Source of the DNA: HGM04593 sp045636545
Lineage (GTDB): Bacteria > Bacteroidota > Bacteroidia > Bacteroidales > Bacteroidaceae
Assembly: GCA_045636545.1 (NCBI GenBank)
Contig: JAZTXR010000045.1
Span: 1 to 11,757 of the forward strand
Direction: 5' to 3'
DNA: 11,757 bases
The translations under genes were made by a program, and so were the position numbers. Below, one piece after another: positions 1 to 7,820 of this stretch. Below the pieces are notes generated by a model that was not told the origin of the DNA, made no database searches, and worked only from the letters and a program-made list of their open reading frames with translations. The first letter of the stretch is position 1. Every line of letters starts with the position of its first letter.

Positions 1-46
1 CAATGACAGTTTATAATCTTTATCCTTTACTGCTTCTGTCCGCTTG

Positions 47-74
47 CGAAGATAGCGATTTCTCGCTATCTTCG
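47..74 (-). other. Perfect 12-bp hairpin, probable 5' leader of a leftward transcript
   Basis: Arms CGAAGATAGCGA (47-58) and TCGCTATCTTCG (63-74) are exactly complementary around a TTTC loop. There is no good T-run on either side, so an intrinsic terminator is unlikely. On the minus strand it lies just downstream of a -7-like box at 85-92, so the leftward mRNA would begin roughly at 78-80 and fold into this hairpin within a few nucleotides of its 5' end. The gene it would lead lies left of the window. The hairpin is seen directly; the role is inferred. Confidence 0.5.
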
Positions 75-84
75 TTTCGTTCTG

Positions 85-92
85 CAAATATA
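85..92 (-). promoter_or_regulatory. Bacteroidales -7 box for a leftward gene
   Basis: The minus strand reads TATATTTG, an exact match to the Bacteroidetes primary-sigma -7 consensus TAnnTTTG. I do not see a clear TTG-type -33 element 19-21 nt upstream. It implies a divergent gene to the left of the window, sharing this intergenic space with the receptor operon. Confidence 0.45.
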
Positions 93-171
93 GAATGACA
101 GGTTCGCGATTTGATTTAGCTTATATCGAACTCACGTTAAACTTATTTTTCGAAATAAATTTAAACAGCCG

Positions 172-193
172 TTGACTCCGCCTTGACTCTGCC
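172..193. repeat. 11-bp tandem direct repeat
   Basis: TTGACTCCGCC (172-182) is followed immediately by TTGACTCTGCC (183-193), differing at one base of eleven. An 11-bp period puts both copies on nearly the same helix face, as expected for a paired regulator site. It lies about 155 nt upstream of the receptor start codon. The regulatory role is inferred. Confidence 0.4.
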
Positions 194-206
194 TTATATA
201 CTGCTT

Positions 207-232
207 CTAAAAAAGATTAAAATCTTTTATAG
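207..232. repeat. AT-rich palindrome upstream of the receptor gene
   Basis: Arms CTAAAAAAGATT (207-218) and AATCTTTTATAG (221-232) match at 11 of 12 positions around an AA centre. It lies about 20 nt upstream of the -7-like box at 251-258, where a -33 element would sit, so it could be an operator or activator site. AT-rich palindromes also arise by chance. Confidence 0.35.
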
Positions 233-250
233 AATTTCACTTTTTTTTAC

Positions 251-258
251 CATCTTTG
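251..258 (+). promoter_or_regulatory. Possible -7 box of the receptor operon
   Basis: CATCTTTG matches TAnnTTTG except at the first base. It would give a leader of about 80 nt before the start codon at 348. No convincing -33 TTG is present, which may mean activator dependence. Confidence 0.3.
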
Positions 259-347
259 TATGATTTTGGGATTGTTTGGCTAAAGCCTGCCGCACGCACG
301 ACATCCCCACACCGATAAGCAATTGTAAACAAACTTATTATATTATT

Positions 348-2972
348 ATGACAAAACCAACAAAACTTGCTGCACTCCTGTTGCTCTGCTTAGTTTCAAT
401 AGCGAACGCACAGGAAGCGGCAATCACCGGACAAGGCGGTGACGGCAGAATCAAGGAGCAGCCTGCAAGAATGCTCCATGCCGACACGCTGCTCAACAAA
501 GTAAACGAAGTGGAGAATGTCATCGTTCTTGATGACAGTAACGAGTCCTACACATTCTCCGAAGGACAGCTTGGCGAGGACGAGGACTTCTCGGGCACAA
601 CTGCAATGATTTCGTCAAACGACGACTATTTCCTATCCGAGGTGGGCTACCGCTTCAGTGCAATGCGTTTCCGCATACGCGCATACGAGTCGCATTATAA
701 TAATGTATATGCCAACGGCGTACTGCTAAACGACGCCGAAAGAGGCCAGTTCAGCTATGGCATGATTGGCGGTCTCAATGATGCCACACGTAACAAGGAG
801 GGCGCGACATTTACCGAGCACAACGGTTTCGGCATTGGTTCCATTGGCGGAGCAAGCAACATCAACATGCGCGCAAGCCAGTATGCTGCAGGCCACAAGA
901 CATCACTCGTGGGCTGTAACCGCAATTATCTTGCCCGCGTGATGTACACAGGTTCAACAGGCCTCATGCAGAACGGTTGGGCTTTCACTGGTTCGGCATC
1001 ATACCGTTGGGCAAACGAAGGTGTGATTGAGGGAACATTCTACAACTCTGCAGCCTACTTCCTCGCTGCCGAGAAGAAAATCAATGACAGCCACAGCATC
1101 TCAATTGCTACATGGGGTTCGCCCACAGAGCGCGCACAACAGGGTGCGGCAACCGAAGAGGCATACTGGCTTGCAGGCAGCCACTACTACAACCCCAACT
1201 GGGGATACCAACAGGGCAAGAAGCGCAACGCACGCGTTGTGAACTCATACGAGCCTGCAATGGTAATCACTTGGGACTATGACATCAACGACAAGATGAA
1301 GCTGACAACATCCTTGTTCGGCAAATACTCAATGTACAGCACATCGGCTCTGGGATGGAACGGCAACGCGGCCGACCCACGCCCCAACTACTACCAGAAC
1401 CTGCCAAGCGCAGCATACGATGTATGGGATTTGGAATACACCCCTACCGACGACGAACGTGCCGATTTCTATGCAAGATACGACTATTGGACAGCAAGCA
1501 AGGCAAACCGTCAGCTGAATTGGGACTACATGCTCTATGCCAACCAGCAGGCCAATGCCGTTGGAGGCGAGTGCCTATACTATGTTGAGCGCCGCCACAA
1601 CGACCAGCTCACGCTGAACCTTGGTTCATCGCTCAACATAGACTTCGACCGCTACAACAAGGGAACTGTCGGTTTACAGCTTGGAACAACCAAGGGCTTG
1701 CACTACAAGACTATGGATGACCTTTTGGGTGCGAACAAATATACCGACATTGACAAGTTCTCAGTGGGTGACTTCGGCATCAACAGCGACTACGTGCAGA
1801 ACGACGTAGACAACCCCAACCGCCAAATTGGTGAGGGCGACGTGTTCGGCTACGACTATGACCTCAATGTGAACAAGGCAACCCTTTTCTACCAACACCT
1901 GTTCACCAAAGACATTTTCAACTTTTTTTGGAGTGCGCATTTTGAAGGCACTACAATGGAGCGCTACGGCCACATGCGCAACGGTCGTGCACAGCAGTAC
2001 TCAAAGGGAAGCAGCGGCACAGCAAGATTCTTTGGCGCAGGAACAAAATTCGGTATAACCTTGCCGTTTGATGCACACAACACATTCTCTTTTGGTTGGG
2101 GTTATGAAAACCGTGCACCACTTGCCTACAACTCGTTCATAGCGCCACGTATGCGCAATGATTTTGTAACAGGACTCACCAATGAAGATATCTTGAGCGC
2201 AGAAATTTCATACAAATTGAACATCGGCCCTGTAAATGCCAAAATCAGCGGCTACGGAACATTGATAAACAACAGCGTGGAACAGAGCGCATTCTACAAT
2301 GACCAGGAGTCGCAGTTCACATACCTCACAATGACTGGTATAAGCAGGCTGCACTATGGTCTTGAAGCCGCAATCGTATACAACATCACATCGTCACTCT
2401 CAATCAACGCATTGGCATCTGTTGGCGATGCCAAGTACACAAGCAACGCCAACGGATTGCTCATAAGCGAGAACGAGGCTGTGTGGAAGAACGACGATGT
2501 TTATATGAAAGGTGTAAAGCTCGACGGTACACCACTCACAGCGGCAAGCCTTGGTATCGACTACAACATCAAAGGCTGGTACCTTAGCGCAAATGTCAAC
2601 TACTATGACAGAATTTATGTGGATGCATCAAAATATGCACGCCTTGCAAGCGTTGTGGGTGCACCTGTAATCGATGCCACAACCGGCGAGGAGCGCCTGG
2701 ATATCCCTTCACAGTACAAGGGCAAGGGCGGCTTTATCGTTGATGCATCAATAGGCAAGAGCATCAGTCTGCGCCACGGCAAGAAGCTGAACCTGAACCT
2801 TCAGCTCAGCAACCTGCTCAACAACACCAATATGATTACGGGCGGATATGAGCAGAACCGTGACGACAGCTATGCCGACGGCAGCGAGCGTACATACAAG
2901 TTCTCAAAGAACCCATACCTCTACTATGCCAACGCATTCAACTTCTACCTGAACATCGGTTTCCGTTTCTAA
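348..2972 (+). CDS. TonB-dependent outer-membrane receptor
   Basis: This is an outer-membrane beta-barrel with a plug, expected to import a ligand using TonB energy. The ATG at 348 is chosen because it opens a clean signal peptide (MTKPTKLAALLLLCLVSIANA, cleavage near residue 21 before QE). An in-frame TTG at 276 would add 24 non-signal-like residues. The protein is 874 aa. Plug-like sequence spans about residues 55-190, with the family-typical stretches RFRIRAYES, YANGVLLND and GGLNDATR. The rest is rich in alternating aromatic strands and ends in ...YLNIGFRF, with the C-terminal Phe expected of outer-membrane barrels. The N-terminal carboxypeptidase-like beta-sandwich common in Bacteroidetes receptors is absent, and no clear TonB box is seen, although ENVIVLDD near 56-63 is a weak candidate. 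No SusD follows. It heads an operon with the two downstream lipoproteins, the first beginning 28 nt after its stop. The family is secure; the ligand is unknown. Confidence 0.9.
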   Translation: MTKPTKLAALLLLCLVSIANAQEAAITGQGGDGRIKEQPARMLHADTLLNKVNEVENVIVLDDSNESYTFSEGQLGEDEDFSGTTAMISSNDDYFLSEVGYRFSAMRFRIRAYESHYNNVYANGVLLNDAERGQFSYGMIGGLNDATRNKEGATFTEHNGFGIGSIGGASNINMRASQYAAGHKTSLVGCNRNYLARVMYTGSTGLMQNGWAFTGSASYRWANEGVIEGTFYNSAAYFLAAEKKINDSHSISIATWGSPTERAQQGAATEEAYWLAGSHYYNPNWGYQQGKKRNARVVNSYEPAMVITWDYDINDKMKLTTSLFGKYSMYSTSALGWNGNAADPRPNYYQNLPSAAYDVWDLEYTPTDDERADFYARYDYWTASKANRQLNWDYMLYANQQANAVGGECLYYVERRHNDQLTLNLGSSLNIDFDRYNKGTVGLQLGTTKGLHYKTMDDLLGANKYTDIDKFSVGDFGINSDYVQNDVDNPNRQIGEGDVFGYDYDLNVNKATLFYQHLFTKDIFNFFWSAHFEGTTMERYGHMRNGRAQQYSKGSSGTARFFGAGTKFGITLPFDAHNTFSFGWGYENRAPLAYNSFIAPRMRNDFVTGLTNEDILSAEISYKLNIGPVNAKISGYGTLINNSVEQSAFYNDQESQFTYLTMTGISRLHYGLEAAIVYNITSSLSINALASVGDAKYTSNANGLLISENEAVWKNDDVYMKGVKLDGTPLTAASLGIDYNIKGWYLSANVNYYDRIYVDASKYARLASVVGAPVIDATTGEERLDIPSQYKGKGGFIVDASIGKSISLRHGKKLNLNLQLSNLLNNTNMITGGYEQNRDDSYADGSERTYKFSKNPYLYYANAFNFYLNIGFRF

Positions 2973-3000
2973 TGACTCCTTATATAAATAAAAGCAAATT

Positions 3001-3825
3001 ATGAAAGCAATAAAATATCTATCAGTCCTCACTCTCGCGCTCTTTGCAACATCATGCATGAACAAGTTCGACGAGCCACAATTCAACGAGCCACCATTCG
3101 GCAACAACGGAATTGGCGAGGCAACCCACACCATTGCTGAACTGAAAGCAAAATACGCATCAACCATTGCAGCGGGAGTGGAAGAGATTAAAGAACAGAT
3201 AATCATTGAAGGCGTAGTTGTTGCTAATGACGAAAGCGGAAACGTATACAAGCAGATTATCATCAACGACACCACCGGAGCAATAATCATTGGTGTAAAC
3301 GATGTAGGTCTCTACGCCACGGCACCCAAAGGACAACGTGTACGAATCGACTGCAAGGGACTACACATTGGCGGATATGGAAAAATGGCACAGATTGGAG
3401 CCCTCTACAACGGCAAGGTTGGCCGCATGAACAAATACGTGTATCCACAGCACGTGCGCCTTATCGGCATCCCCGACCCCACACAGCCGGAAATAATACC
3501 CGACACTATAGACTCAACCTTTTTCACCGATGCCAACATGAATGCTTTGGCAAAATACGTACGTCTTGAAGACGTAGAGATTACCGAAGCCGATGGTATA
3601 GCCACTTGGGCGCCCGAAGAACTGCAGAACAGCAGTAATGTAGTGGAGCGCCACATAAAGATGGGTAAAACAAGCATTGTGTTGCGCATGAGTACATACG
3701 CCGACTTCGCAAACGAAGCGATGCCAGATGGCAAGCTAAACATAAACGGTGTAATGACACGCTACAACAACTATTGGCAGTTTGTTATCAGCAACACCAC
3801 AGACATCGAAACAGCCGGTAAATAA
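3001..3825 (+). CDS. DUF5689-type surface lipoprotein
   Basis: This 274-aa lipoprotein has a signal peptide ending in a lipobox (FATSC, lipidated Cys19), followed by a short tail containing DE and PP residues. Residues about 40-270 resemble the Bacteroidetes DUF5689 family, which usually sits beside TonB receptors and secreted nuclease- or jelly-roll-type proteins. The pattern of two barrel-like halves (IIIEGVVVANDESGNVYKQ near 67-85 and YVRLEDVEITEA near 186-198) is compatible with OB-fold-like modules. That structural reading is inference. It lies 28 nt after the receptor and 31 nt before the next lipoprotein, so it is probably cotranscribed. Its likely place is the cell surface as a partner of the receptor, filling the ligand-capture role that SusD fills elsewhere. 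The domain name rests on recognition from memory, without a profile search. Confidence 0.8.
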   Translation: MKAIKYLSVLTLALFATSCMNKFDEPQFNEPPFGNNGIGEATHTIAELKAKYASTIAAGVEEIKEQIIIEGVVVANDESGNVYKQIIINDTTGAIIIGVNDVGLYATAPKGQRVRIDCKGLHIGGYGKMAQIGALYNGKVGRMNKYVYPQHVRLIGIPDPTQPEIIPDTIDSTFFTDANMNALAKYVRLEDVEITEADGIATWAPEELQNSSNVVERHIKMGKTSIVLRMSTYADFANEAMPDGKLNINGVMTRYNNYWQFVISNTTDIETAGK

Positions 3826-3856
3826 AAATAGATATCAATAACTAAAAAATAAGAAT

Positions 3857-5923
3857 ATGAAAATCACAAAACTTTTTTTGGCAGCAATGACCATGCTCGC
3901 ATTCGGCGCATGTGCATTCATTCCGGAGCCACCATACCGATTACCGGAGGGTGGTAGCACTGAAAGCGAGGATTACTACATCAATGAGACATTTGCATCA
4001 GGTTTCGGTGTATTCAGCACCGAGGAGACTGTGGGTAACAGCCCATGGATAATTGACTACAGCACAGCAAAGGCTACAAGCTATGACTCAAACACACAGG
4101 CCAATAACGCAGCTACAAGCTGGTTGATATCATCACCGGTTGACTTTACAAACGAGACCGAGGCATACGTTGCATTCGATTACATCATCCGTTATGCCGA
4201 GAGCGGAAAGGTTGCAGCCAACCACCAGCTGCTTATCAGCACCAACTATGCCGGCAAGGCTGCTGAAGCCACTTGGGTAGACCTCCCCTACAATGCTGTA
4301 GAGGGTGCGGATTGGACAACATTCTACAAGGCAAATGTAAATGTCCCTGCAGAATTCCTTGGCAAGAGCGGCGTTGTATTTGCACTCCGCTATACAGCAA
4401 CGACAAAGGCCGGTACCTGGGAGGTAAAGAATTTCAAGGTTGCACACGGCAAGGCTGAGACTTCTGAATCCGAGGAACCGGAAGAGGCAGCAGAATACAC
4501 TGTTGCCGAGGCTCTTGCAGCATACACCGGTGTAGCAAAGCCTGCAGTTGTAAAGGGCTACATCGTTGGTACAATCAACGGACAAGTATACACGGATGGA
4601 TGCGTTTTCAGCGGAACAGCAGAGTCAAAGACAAACCTTCTTATTGCCGACAATCCCGATGAAACAGACTACAACAACTGTATGCCTGTTCAGTTGCCAA
4701 GCGGCGCAGTGCGCAACGCGCTCAACCTTGTTGACAACCCTGGCAACTACAAGAAGCTGGTGACACTTACCGGTAGCCTCGAGAAATACTTTGGCGTTGC
4801 CGGTTTGAAGAGCGTTTCAAAATACGCTATCGACGGTGTTACACCCGACCAGCCTGAGACACCCGACCAGCCTGAGACCGGCGAAGTGCTCTTTGCCGAG
4901 ACATTCACATCAAGCCTCGGTGCGTTCACCACACAACAGACCGTAGGCAACTTTGCTTGGAAATTCGAGGAGTACAACGGTAAAGGTTATGCAAAGGTTT
5001 CAGGTTATGCAAACAACGCAAGCCAGGATGCAGAGAGCTGGCTGATTTCTCCAGCCATCAACTTCTCGGGCATCAACGCTGCTTACATCTCTTTCGACTA
5101 TGTAATAAACAAGGGCGATGTTTCACTTGCCGCAACGAACCACAAGGTTGTTGTTACAGACAACTTCACAGGCGACGTTGCCACAACAAGCTGGACAGAG
5201 GTTGCTTTCGGCGCATACAATGACAACACATGGGGCTTCAAGAGCACCGGCAACATCGCTCTTCCTGAAGTTATTATGAACAAGCCAACCGTTGTTGTTG
5301 CATTCAAATACAGCTCTACGACAGCAAACTCAAGCACATGGGAGATGAATAACCTTGTCATCGCAGCCGGTGCAGGCGAAACACCGGACCAGCCTGAAAC
5401 TCCCGACACACCAGAGGAGCCTGAAGAGCCCGATACTCCAGCTGTTCCTGCCGGTGAAAACCTTCTTGCCAACGGCAGTTTCGAAGAGTGGAACGGCGGC
5501 ATTCCAACAGCATGGGGAAAAGACAACAGCAACGCTTCTGCCCACAATGCAACAATCTCACAGAGCACTGAAGCATACGAAGGCAGCTATGCTGTAGTTG
5601 TAAATGGCGATAAAGCTAACAAGCGTCTTGCTTCAAAAAGCTACACACTACCCGCAGGTACATATACATACACCATTTATGTAAAGACCAATGGCGGCGA
5701 TGCAGGACACTGCCGCATAGGTTATGTGCCCATCACAGACGGTAAATCCGGTTCATATATCTATGAAGATGCTGCAGCATCGGCAGCTACAGACAACTGG
5801 ACCGCAAGAACAATGGAGTTCACATTGACAGAAGAGACAACTATAGTACTTGTTGTAATGAACAACAAGGCCGGCAATGGAGCATCTTTCCTTGTGGACA
5901 ACGCTACATTGGTTAAAAAGTAA
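3857..5923 (+). CDS. Large modular surface lipoprotein: jelly roll, DUF6359, jelly roll, CBM-like
   Basis: This is a 688-aa lipoprotein with lipobox FGAC (Cys19). Modules in order are: a choice-of-anchor J-like jelly roll at about 44-198; a DUF6359-like, OB-fold-like domain at about 213-326 (YTVAEALAAYTG, VVKGYIVG, CMPVQLPSGAVRNALNL, LTGSLEKYFG); a Pro/Glu/Asp/Thr linker at 329-342; a second anchor-J domain at about 345-505; a second acidic proline linker at 507-533; and a C-terminal beta-sandwich at about 535-687 resembling family 4/9/22 carbohydrate-binding modules (NLLANGSFEEW, LPAGTYTYTIYVKT, LVDNATL). The two jelly rolls are clearly homologous: each has TVGN, SWLIS, a FDYxI strand, ANH or TNH, and TWExxN. 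I see no catalytic motif, so it probably binds a ligand rather than degrades it. It is the last gene of the receptor operon. The domain order is well supported; the ligand is unknown, with glycan or nucleic acid both possible. Confidence 0.82.
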   Translation: MKITKLFLAAMTMLAFGACAFIPEPPYRLPEGGSTESEDYYINETFASGFGVFSTEETVGNSPWIIDYSTAKATSYDSNTQANNAATSWLISSPVDFTNETEAYVAFDYIIRYAESGKVAANHQLLISTNYAGKAAEATWVDLPYNAVEGADWTTFYKANVNVPAEFLGKSGVVFALRYTATTKAGTWEVKNFKVAHGKAETSESEEPEEAAEYTVAEALAAYTGVAKPAVVKGYIVGTINGQVYTDGCVFSGTAESKTNLLIADNPDETDYNNCMPVQLPSGAVRNALNLVDNPGNYKKLVTLTGSLEKYFGVAGLKSVSKYAIDGVTPDQPETPDQPETGEVLFAETFTSSLGAFTTQQTVGNFAWKFEEYNGKGYAKVSGYANNASQDAESWLISPAINFSGINAAYISFDYVINKGDVSLAATNHKVVVTDNFTGDVATTSWTEVAFGAYNDNTWGFKSTGNIALPEVIMNKPTVVVAFKYSSTTANSSTWEMNNLVIAAGAGETPDQPETPDTPEEPEEPDTPAVPAGENLLANGSFEEWNGGIPTAWGKDNSNASAHNATISQSTEAYEGSYAVVVNGDKANKRLASKSYTLPAGTYTYTIYVKTNGGDAGHCRIGYVPITDGKSGSYIYEDAAASAATDNWTARTMEFTLTEETTIVLVVMNNKAGNGASFLVDNATLVKK
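4841..4876 (+). repeat. 18-bp perfect tandem duplication in a linker
   Basis: ACACCCGACCAGCCTGAG occurs twice head to tail (4841-4858 and 4859-4876). It encodes the TPDQPE repeat of the linker between the DUF6359-like domain and the second jelly roll. A diverged relative encoding TPDQPETPDTPEEPEEP begins near 5380 in the second linker. In-frame slippage here would change linker length without breaking the protein. Confidence 0.85.
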
Positions 5924-5948
5924 TCGGTATACATAAAACTGTTATCAA

Positions 5949-5978
5949 ATGCGATGGGCTACAGCTCATCGCATTTTT
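5949..5978 (+). terminator. Intrinsic terminator of the receptor operon
   Basis: The stem ATGCGATGGGC (5949-5959) pairs with GCTCATCGCAT (5964-5974) with one G-U pair and a TACA loop, followed by a T-run to 5978. It begins 26 nt after the stop of the last lipoprotein gene. A-residues at 5947-5949 opposite the T-run make it partly bidirectional. Confidence 0.85.
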
Positions 5979-6071
5979 GTATATACAGCAACATAGAGCA
6001 GCCCACTACCCCATTTTTCACTTTTTTGGTAAAAAAACAAGCCAATCTGCAAATTATAACAAAAATGATTG

Positions 6072-6079
6072 TAAATTTG
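6072..6079 (+). promoter_or_regulatory. -7 box of the ilvA-ridA operon
   Basis: TAAATTTG is an exact match to the Bacteroidetes -7 consensus TAnnTTTG. It lies 42 nt upstream of the ilvA start and downstream of the preceding terminator. A spaced TTG -33 element is not obvious. No leader peptide or T-box-like structure is visible in the short leader, so classical branched-chain attenuation is not indicated. Confidence 0.5.
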
Positions 6080-6121
6080 CGAGAAGAGTAAACACAGAAT
6101 TACATATTAAACAATAATAAA

Positions 6122-7318
6122 ATGCTTACACTCGACAAAATCTATCACGCATCGTACGTCCTCAAGGACGTGATACGTCGTACAGAGCTCATTCCGGCTC
6201 CCTATTTGAACAAGAAGGGCAACATCTTCCTCAAGCCCGAGAACCTGCAGTTGACCGGCTCGTTCAAGGTGCGCGGTTCATACTACAAGATTTCACAGCT
6301 TTCGGCCGAGGAGAAGGCCAAGGGTGTTATCGCCTGCTCTGCCGGCAACCACGCCCAGGGCGTTGCGTTGGCAGCCACAAAGAACGGCATCAAGTCTACA
6401 ATCTGTCTGCCCGACTGTGCACCAATCTCAAAGGTTGAGGCAACAAGAGGCTACGGCGCCGAGATTTGCCTTGTAGAAGGTGTATATGACGATGCCTACA
6501 AGCGTGCCATTGAGCTCCGCGACGAGATGGGCTACACATTCATCCACCCATTCGACGACATTGACGTCATTGCAGGCCAGGGAACAATTGGTCTTGAGCT
6601 CATTGACCAGATGAAGGACGTTGAGGTTGTTGTTGTGCCCATCGGTGGCGGCGGCCTCATCTCGGGTGTTGCATTCGCACTCAAGTCATTGAACCCCAAT
6701 ATCAAGGTCTATGGTGTACAGGCTGCAGGCGCTCCAAGCATGAAGAACTCTGTTGAGCACAAGCAGATTGAGCGCCTTGACTCCGTTTCAACAATTGCCG
6801 ACGGTATTGCAGTGAAACAGCCTGGCGAGAACACATTCAGTTTCTGCAGCCAGTATGTTGACGGCATTGTAACCGTAACCGACGACGAGGTTTCATCGGC
6901 TATCCTCTCAATGCTCGAGCACCAGAAGATAATCACCGAGGGTGCCGGTGCAGTTGCTGCTGCAGCAGTAATGTTCGACAAGATTCCAGTTGAGGGCAAG
7001 AATGTCATCTGCGTTGTATCGGGCGGAAACATTGACGTAAATATCCTTGACCGTGTAATCAAGCGTGGTCTCTTCACATCGGGCCGTTCGGCACTGCTCA
7101 AGGTAGAGCTACTCGACAAGCCCGGCCAGTTGGTTCAGGTGTCAAAGATTATCGCCGAGCTTGGCGGTAACGTAATCGGTGTGCACCACGAACGCACAAA
7201 CGCCAACACTGGCGTTACAGGTTGCTGGATACGCATTGACCTTGAAACGCGAAACTTCGAGCACATCAGCAAGATCAAGGCTGCGTTGACCGCTGCCGGT
7301 TTCAATATTCTTGATTAA
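6122..7318 (+). CDS. ilvA: Threonine ammonia-lyase (threonine dehydratase), PLP-dependent, single ACT domain
   Basis: It converts L-threonine to 2-oxobutanoate and ammonia in the cytoplasm, the entry step to isoleucine synthesis. At 398 aa it has the length of the single-ACT-domain class rather than the ~500-aa two-ACT E. coli biosynthetic enzyme. Visible marks are the PLP lysine K49 in LTGSFKVRGS, the substrate-binding SAGNH loop (73-77), the glycine-rich phosphate loop PIGGGGLISG (173-182), and SGGN (300-303), which contacts the cofactor ring. The C-terminal ACT domain covers about 325-398 (LLKVELLDKPGQLVQVSKII, then GGNVIGVHHER), so allosteric control by an amino acid, probably isoleucine or valine, is likely. 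A ridA-family gene follows after 25 nt. The ATG at 6122 gives the expected N-terminus. A purely catabolic role cannot be excluded. Confidence 0.95.
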   Translation: MLTLDKIYHASYVLKDVIRRTELIPAPYLNKKGNIFLKPENLQLTGSFKVRGSYYKISQLSAEEKAKGVIACSAGNHAQGVALAATKNGIKSTICLPDCAPISKVEATRGYGAEICLVEGVYDDAYKRAIELRDEMGYTFIHPFDDIDVIAGQGTIGLELIDQMKDVEVVVVPIGGGGLISGVAFALKSLNPNIKVYGVQAAGAPSMKNSVEHKQIERLDSVSTIADGIAVKQPGENTFSFCSQYVDGIVTVTDDEVSSAILSMLEHQKIITEGAGAVAAAAVMFDKIPVEGKNVICVVSGGNIDVNILDRVIKRGLFTSGRSALLKVELLDKPGQLVQVSKIIAELGGNVIGVHHERTNANTGVTGCWIRIDLETRNFEHISKIKAALTAAGFNILD

Positions 7319-7343
7319 TAGAAATCTTTTAAAATAAATAACT

Positions 7344-7718
7344 ATGTTGAAGAAAGTTTATACAAGCAATGCCCCTGAGGCTATCGGCCCATACTCACAG
7401 GCCATCATCTGCGGTAACATGTTGTTCACATCGGGTCAAATACCCATCAACCCAGCAACAGGCGAGGTTGAGGCTGAGGGTATCACAGACCAGGCCACAC
7501 AGGTAATGAAAAACCTTTCAGCTGTTCTTGCCGAGGCAGGCACATCATTCGAGAAGGTTGTAAAGACCACATGTTTCCTCAGCGATATGGCCGACTTTGC
7601 AGCATTCAATGCCGTTTATGCCGAGTACTTCACAAGTAAGCCCGCACGTTCTTGCGTTGCAGTAAAGACACTCCCAAAGAACGTTCTTGTTGAGGTTGAG
7701 GTGATTGCCGAAATCTGA
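7344..7718 (+). CDS. ridA: RidA-family 2-iminobutanoate/2-iminopropanoate deaminase
   Basis: This is a 124-aa protein, the usual length for the YjgF/YER057c/UK114 family, which forms trimers with active sites between subunits. It hydrolyses reactive enamine/imine intermediates released by PLP enzymes, sparing other PLP enzymes from damage. The family signature is intact: GPYSQA (16-20), FTSGQIP (28-34), and PARSCVAVKTLPKNVLVEVEVIA (100-122), in which Arg102 is the equivalent of the substrate-carboxylate-binding arginine (Arg105 in E. coli RidA). Cys104 and Glu119 are also at family positions. It is in an operon with ilvA, the main source of its substrate, which strongly supports the specific assignment. 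Confidence 0.93.
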   Translation: MLKKVYTSNAPEAIGPYSQAIICGNMLFTSGQIPINPATGEVEAEGITDQATQVMKNLSAVLAEAGTSFEKVVKTTCFLSDMADFAAFNAVYAEYFTSKPARSCVAVKTLPKNVLVEVEVIAEI

Positions 7719-7740
7719 CAACAGGTTTCCACAAAGTCAT

Positions 7741-7774
7741 AAAAAGCCTTTGCCACTTGTGGCAAAGGCTTTTT
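7741..7774 (+). terminator. Strong intrinsic terminator after ridA
   Basis: AAAAAGCCTTTGCCAC (7741-7756) and GTGGCAAAGGCTTTTT (7759-7774) are perfect 16-bp inverted repeats with only TT between them, so the real loop is probably ACTTGT or CTTG. The A-run and T-run flanks allow termination from either strand, though no leftward gene is seen here. Confidence 0.92.
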
Positions 7775-7812
7775 ATATGCCACTATATTTTCACGTTTTC
7801 ATTTTTATTTAC

Positions 7813-7820
7813 TATCTTCG
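7813..7820 (+). promoter_or_regulatory. Possible -7 box of the kdsD operon
   Basis: TATCTTCG differs from TAnnTTTG at one base and would give a leader of about 60 nt. It sits inside a small inverted repeat, CTATCTT-CGC-AAGATAG (7812-7828), which could be a regulator site over the promoter. No clear -33 element is seen. Some promoter is expected here because a strong terminator precedes it. Confidence 0.3.

Noticed and set aside
276..347. TTG start adding 24 residues to the receptor
   Set aside because: The added residues do not form a signal peptide, whereas the ATG at 348 opens a clean one; this stretch also overlaps the likely leader.
5098..5568. Minus-strand 156-codon frame rich in Ser/Gly-Val within the modular lipoprotein gene
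   Set aside because: Its SGVSG repeats are the antisense reading of the Pro/Glu linker; there is no independent evidence for a gene.
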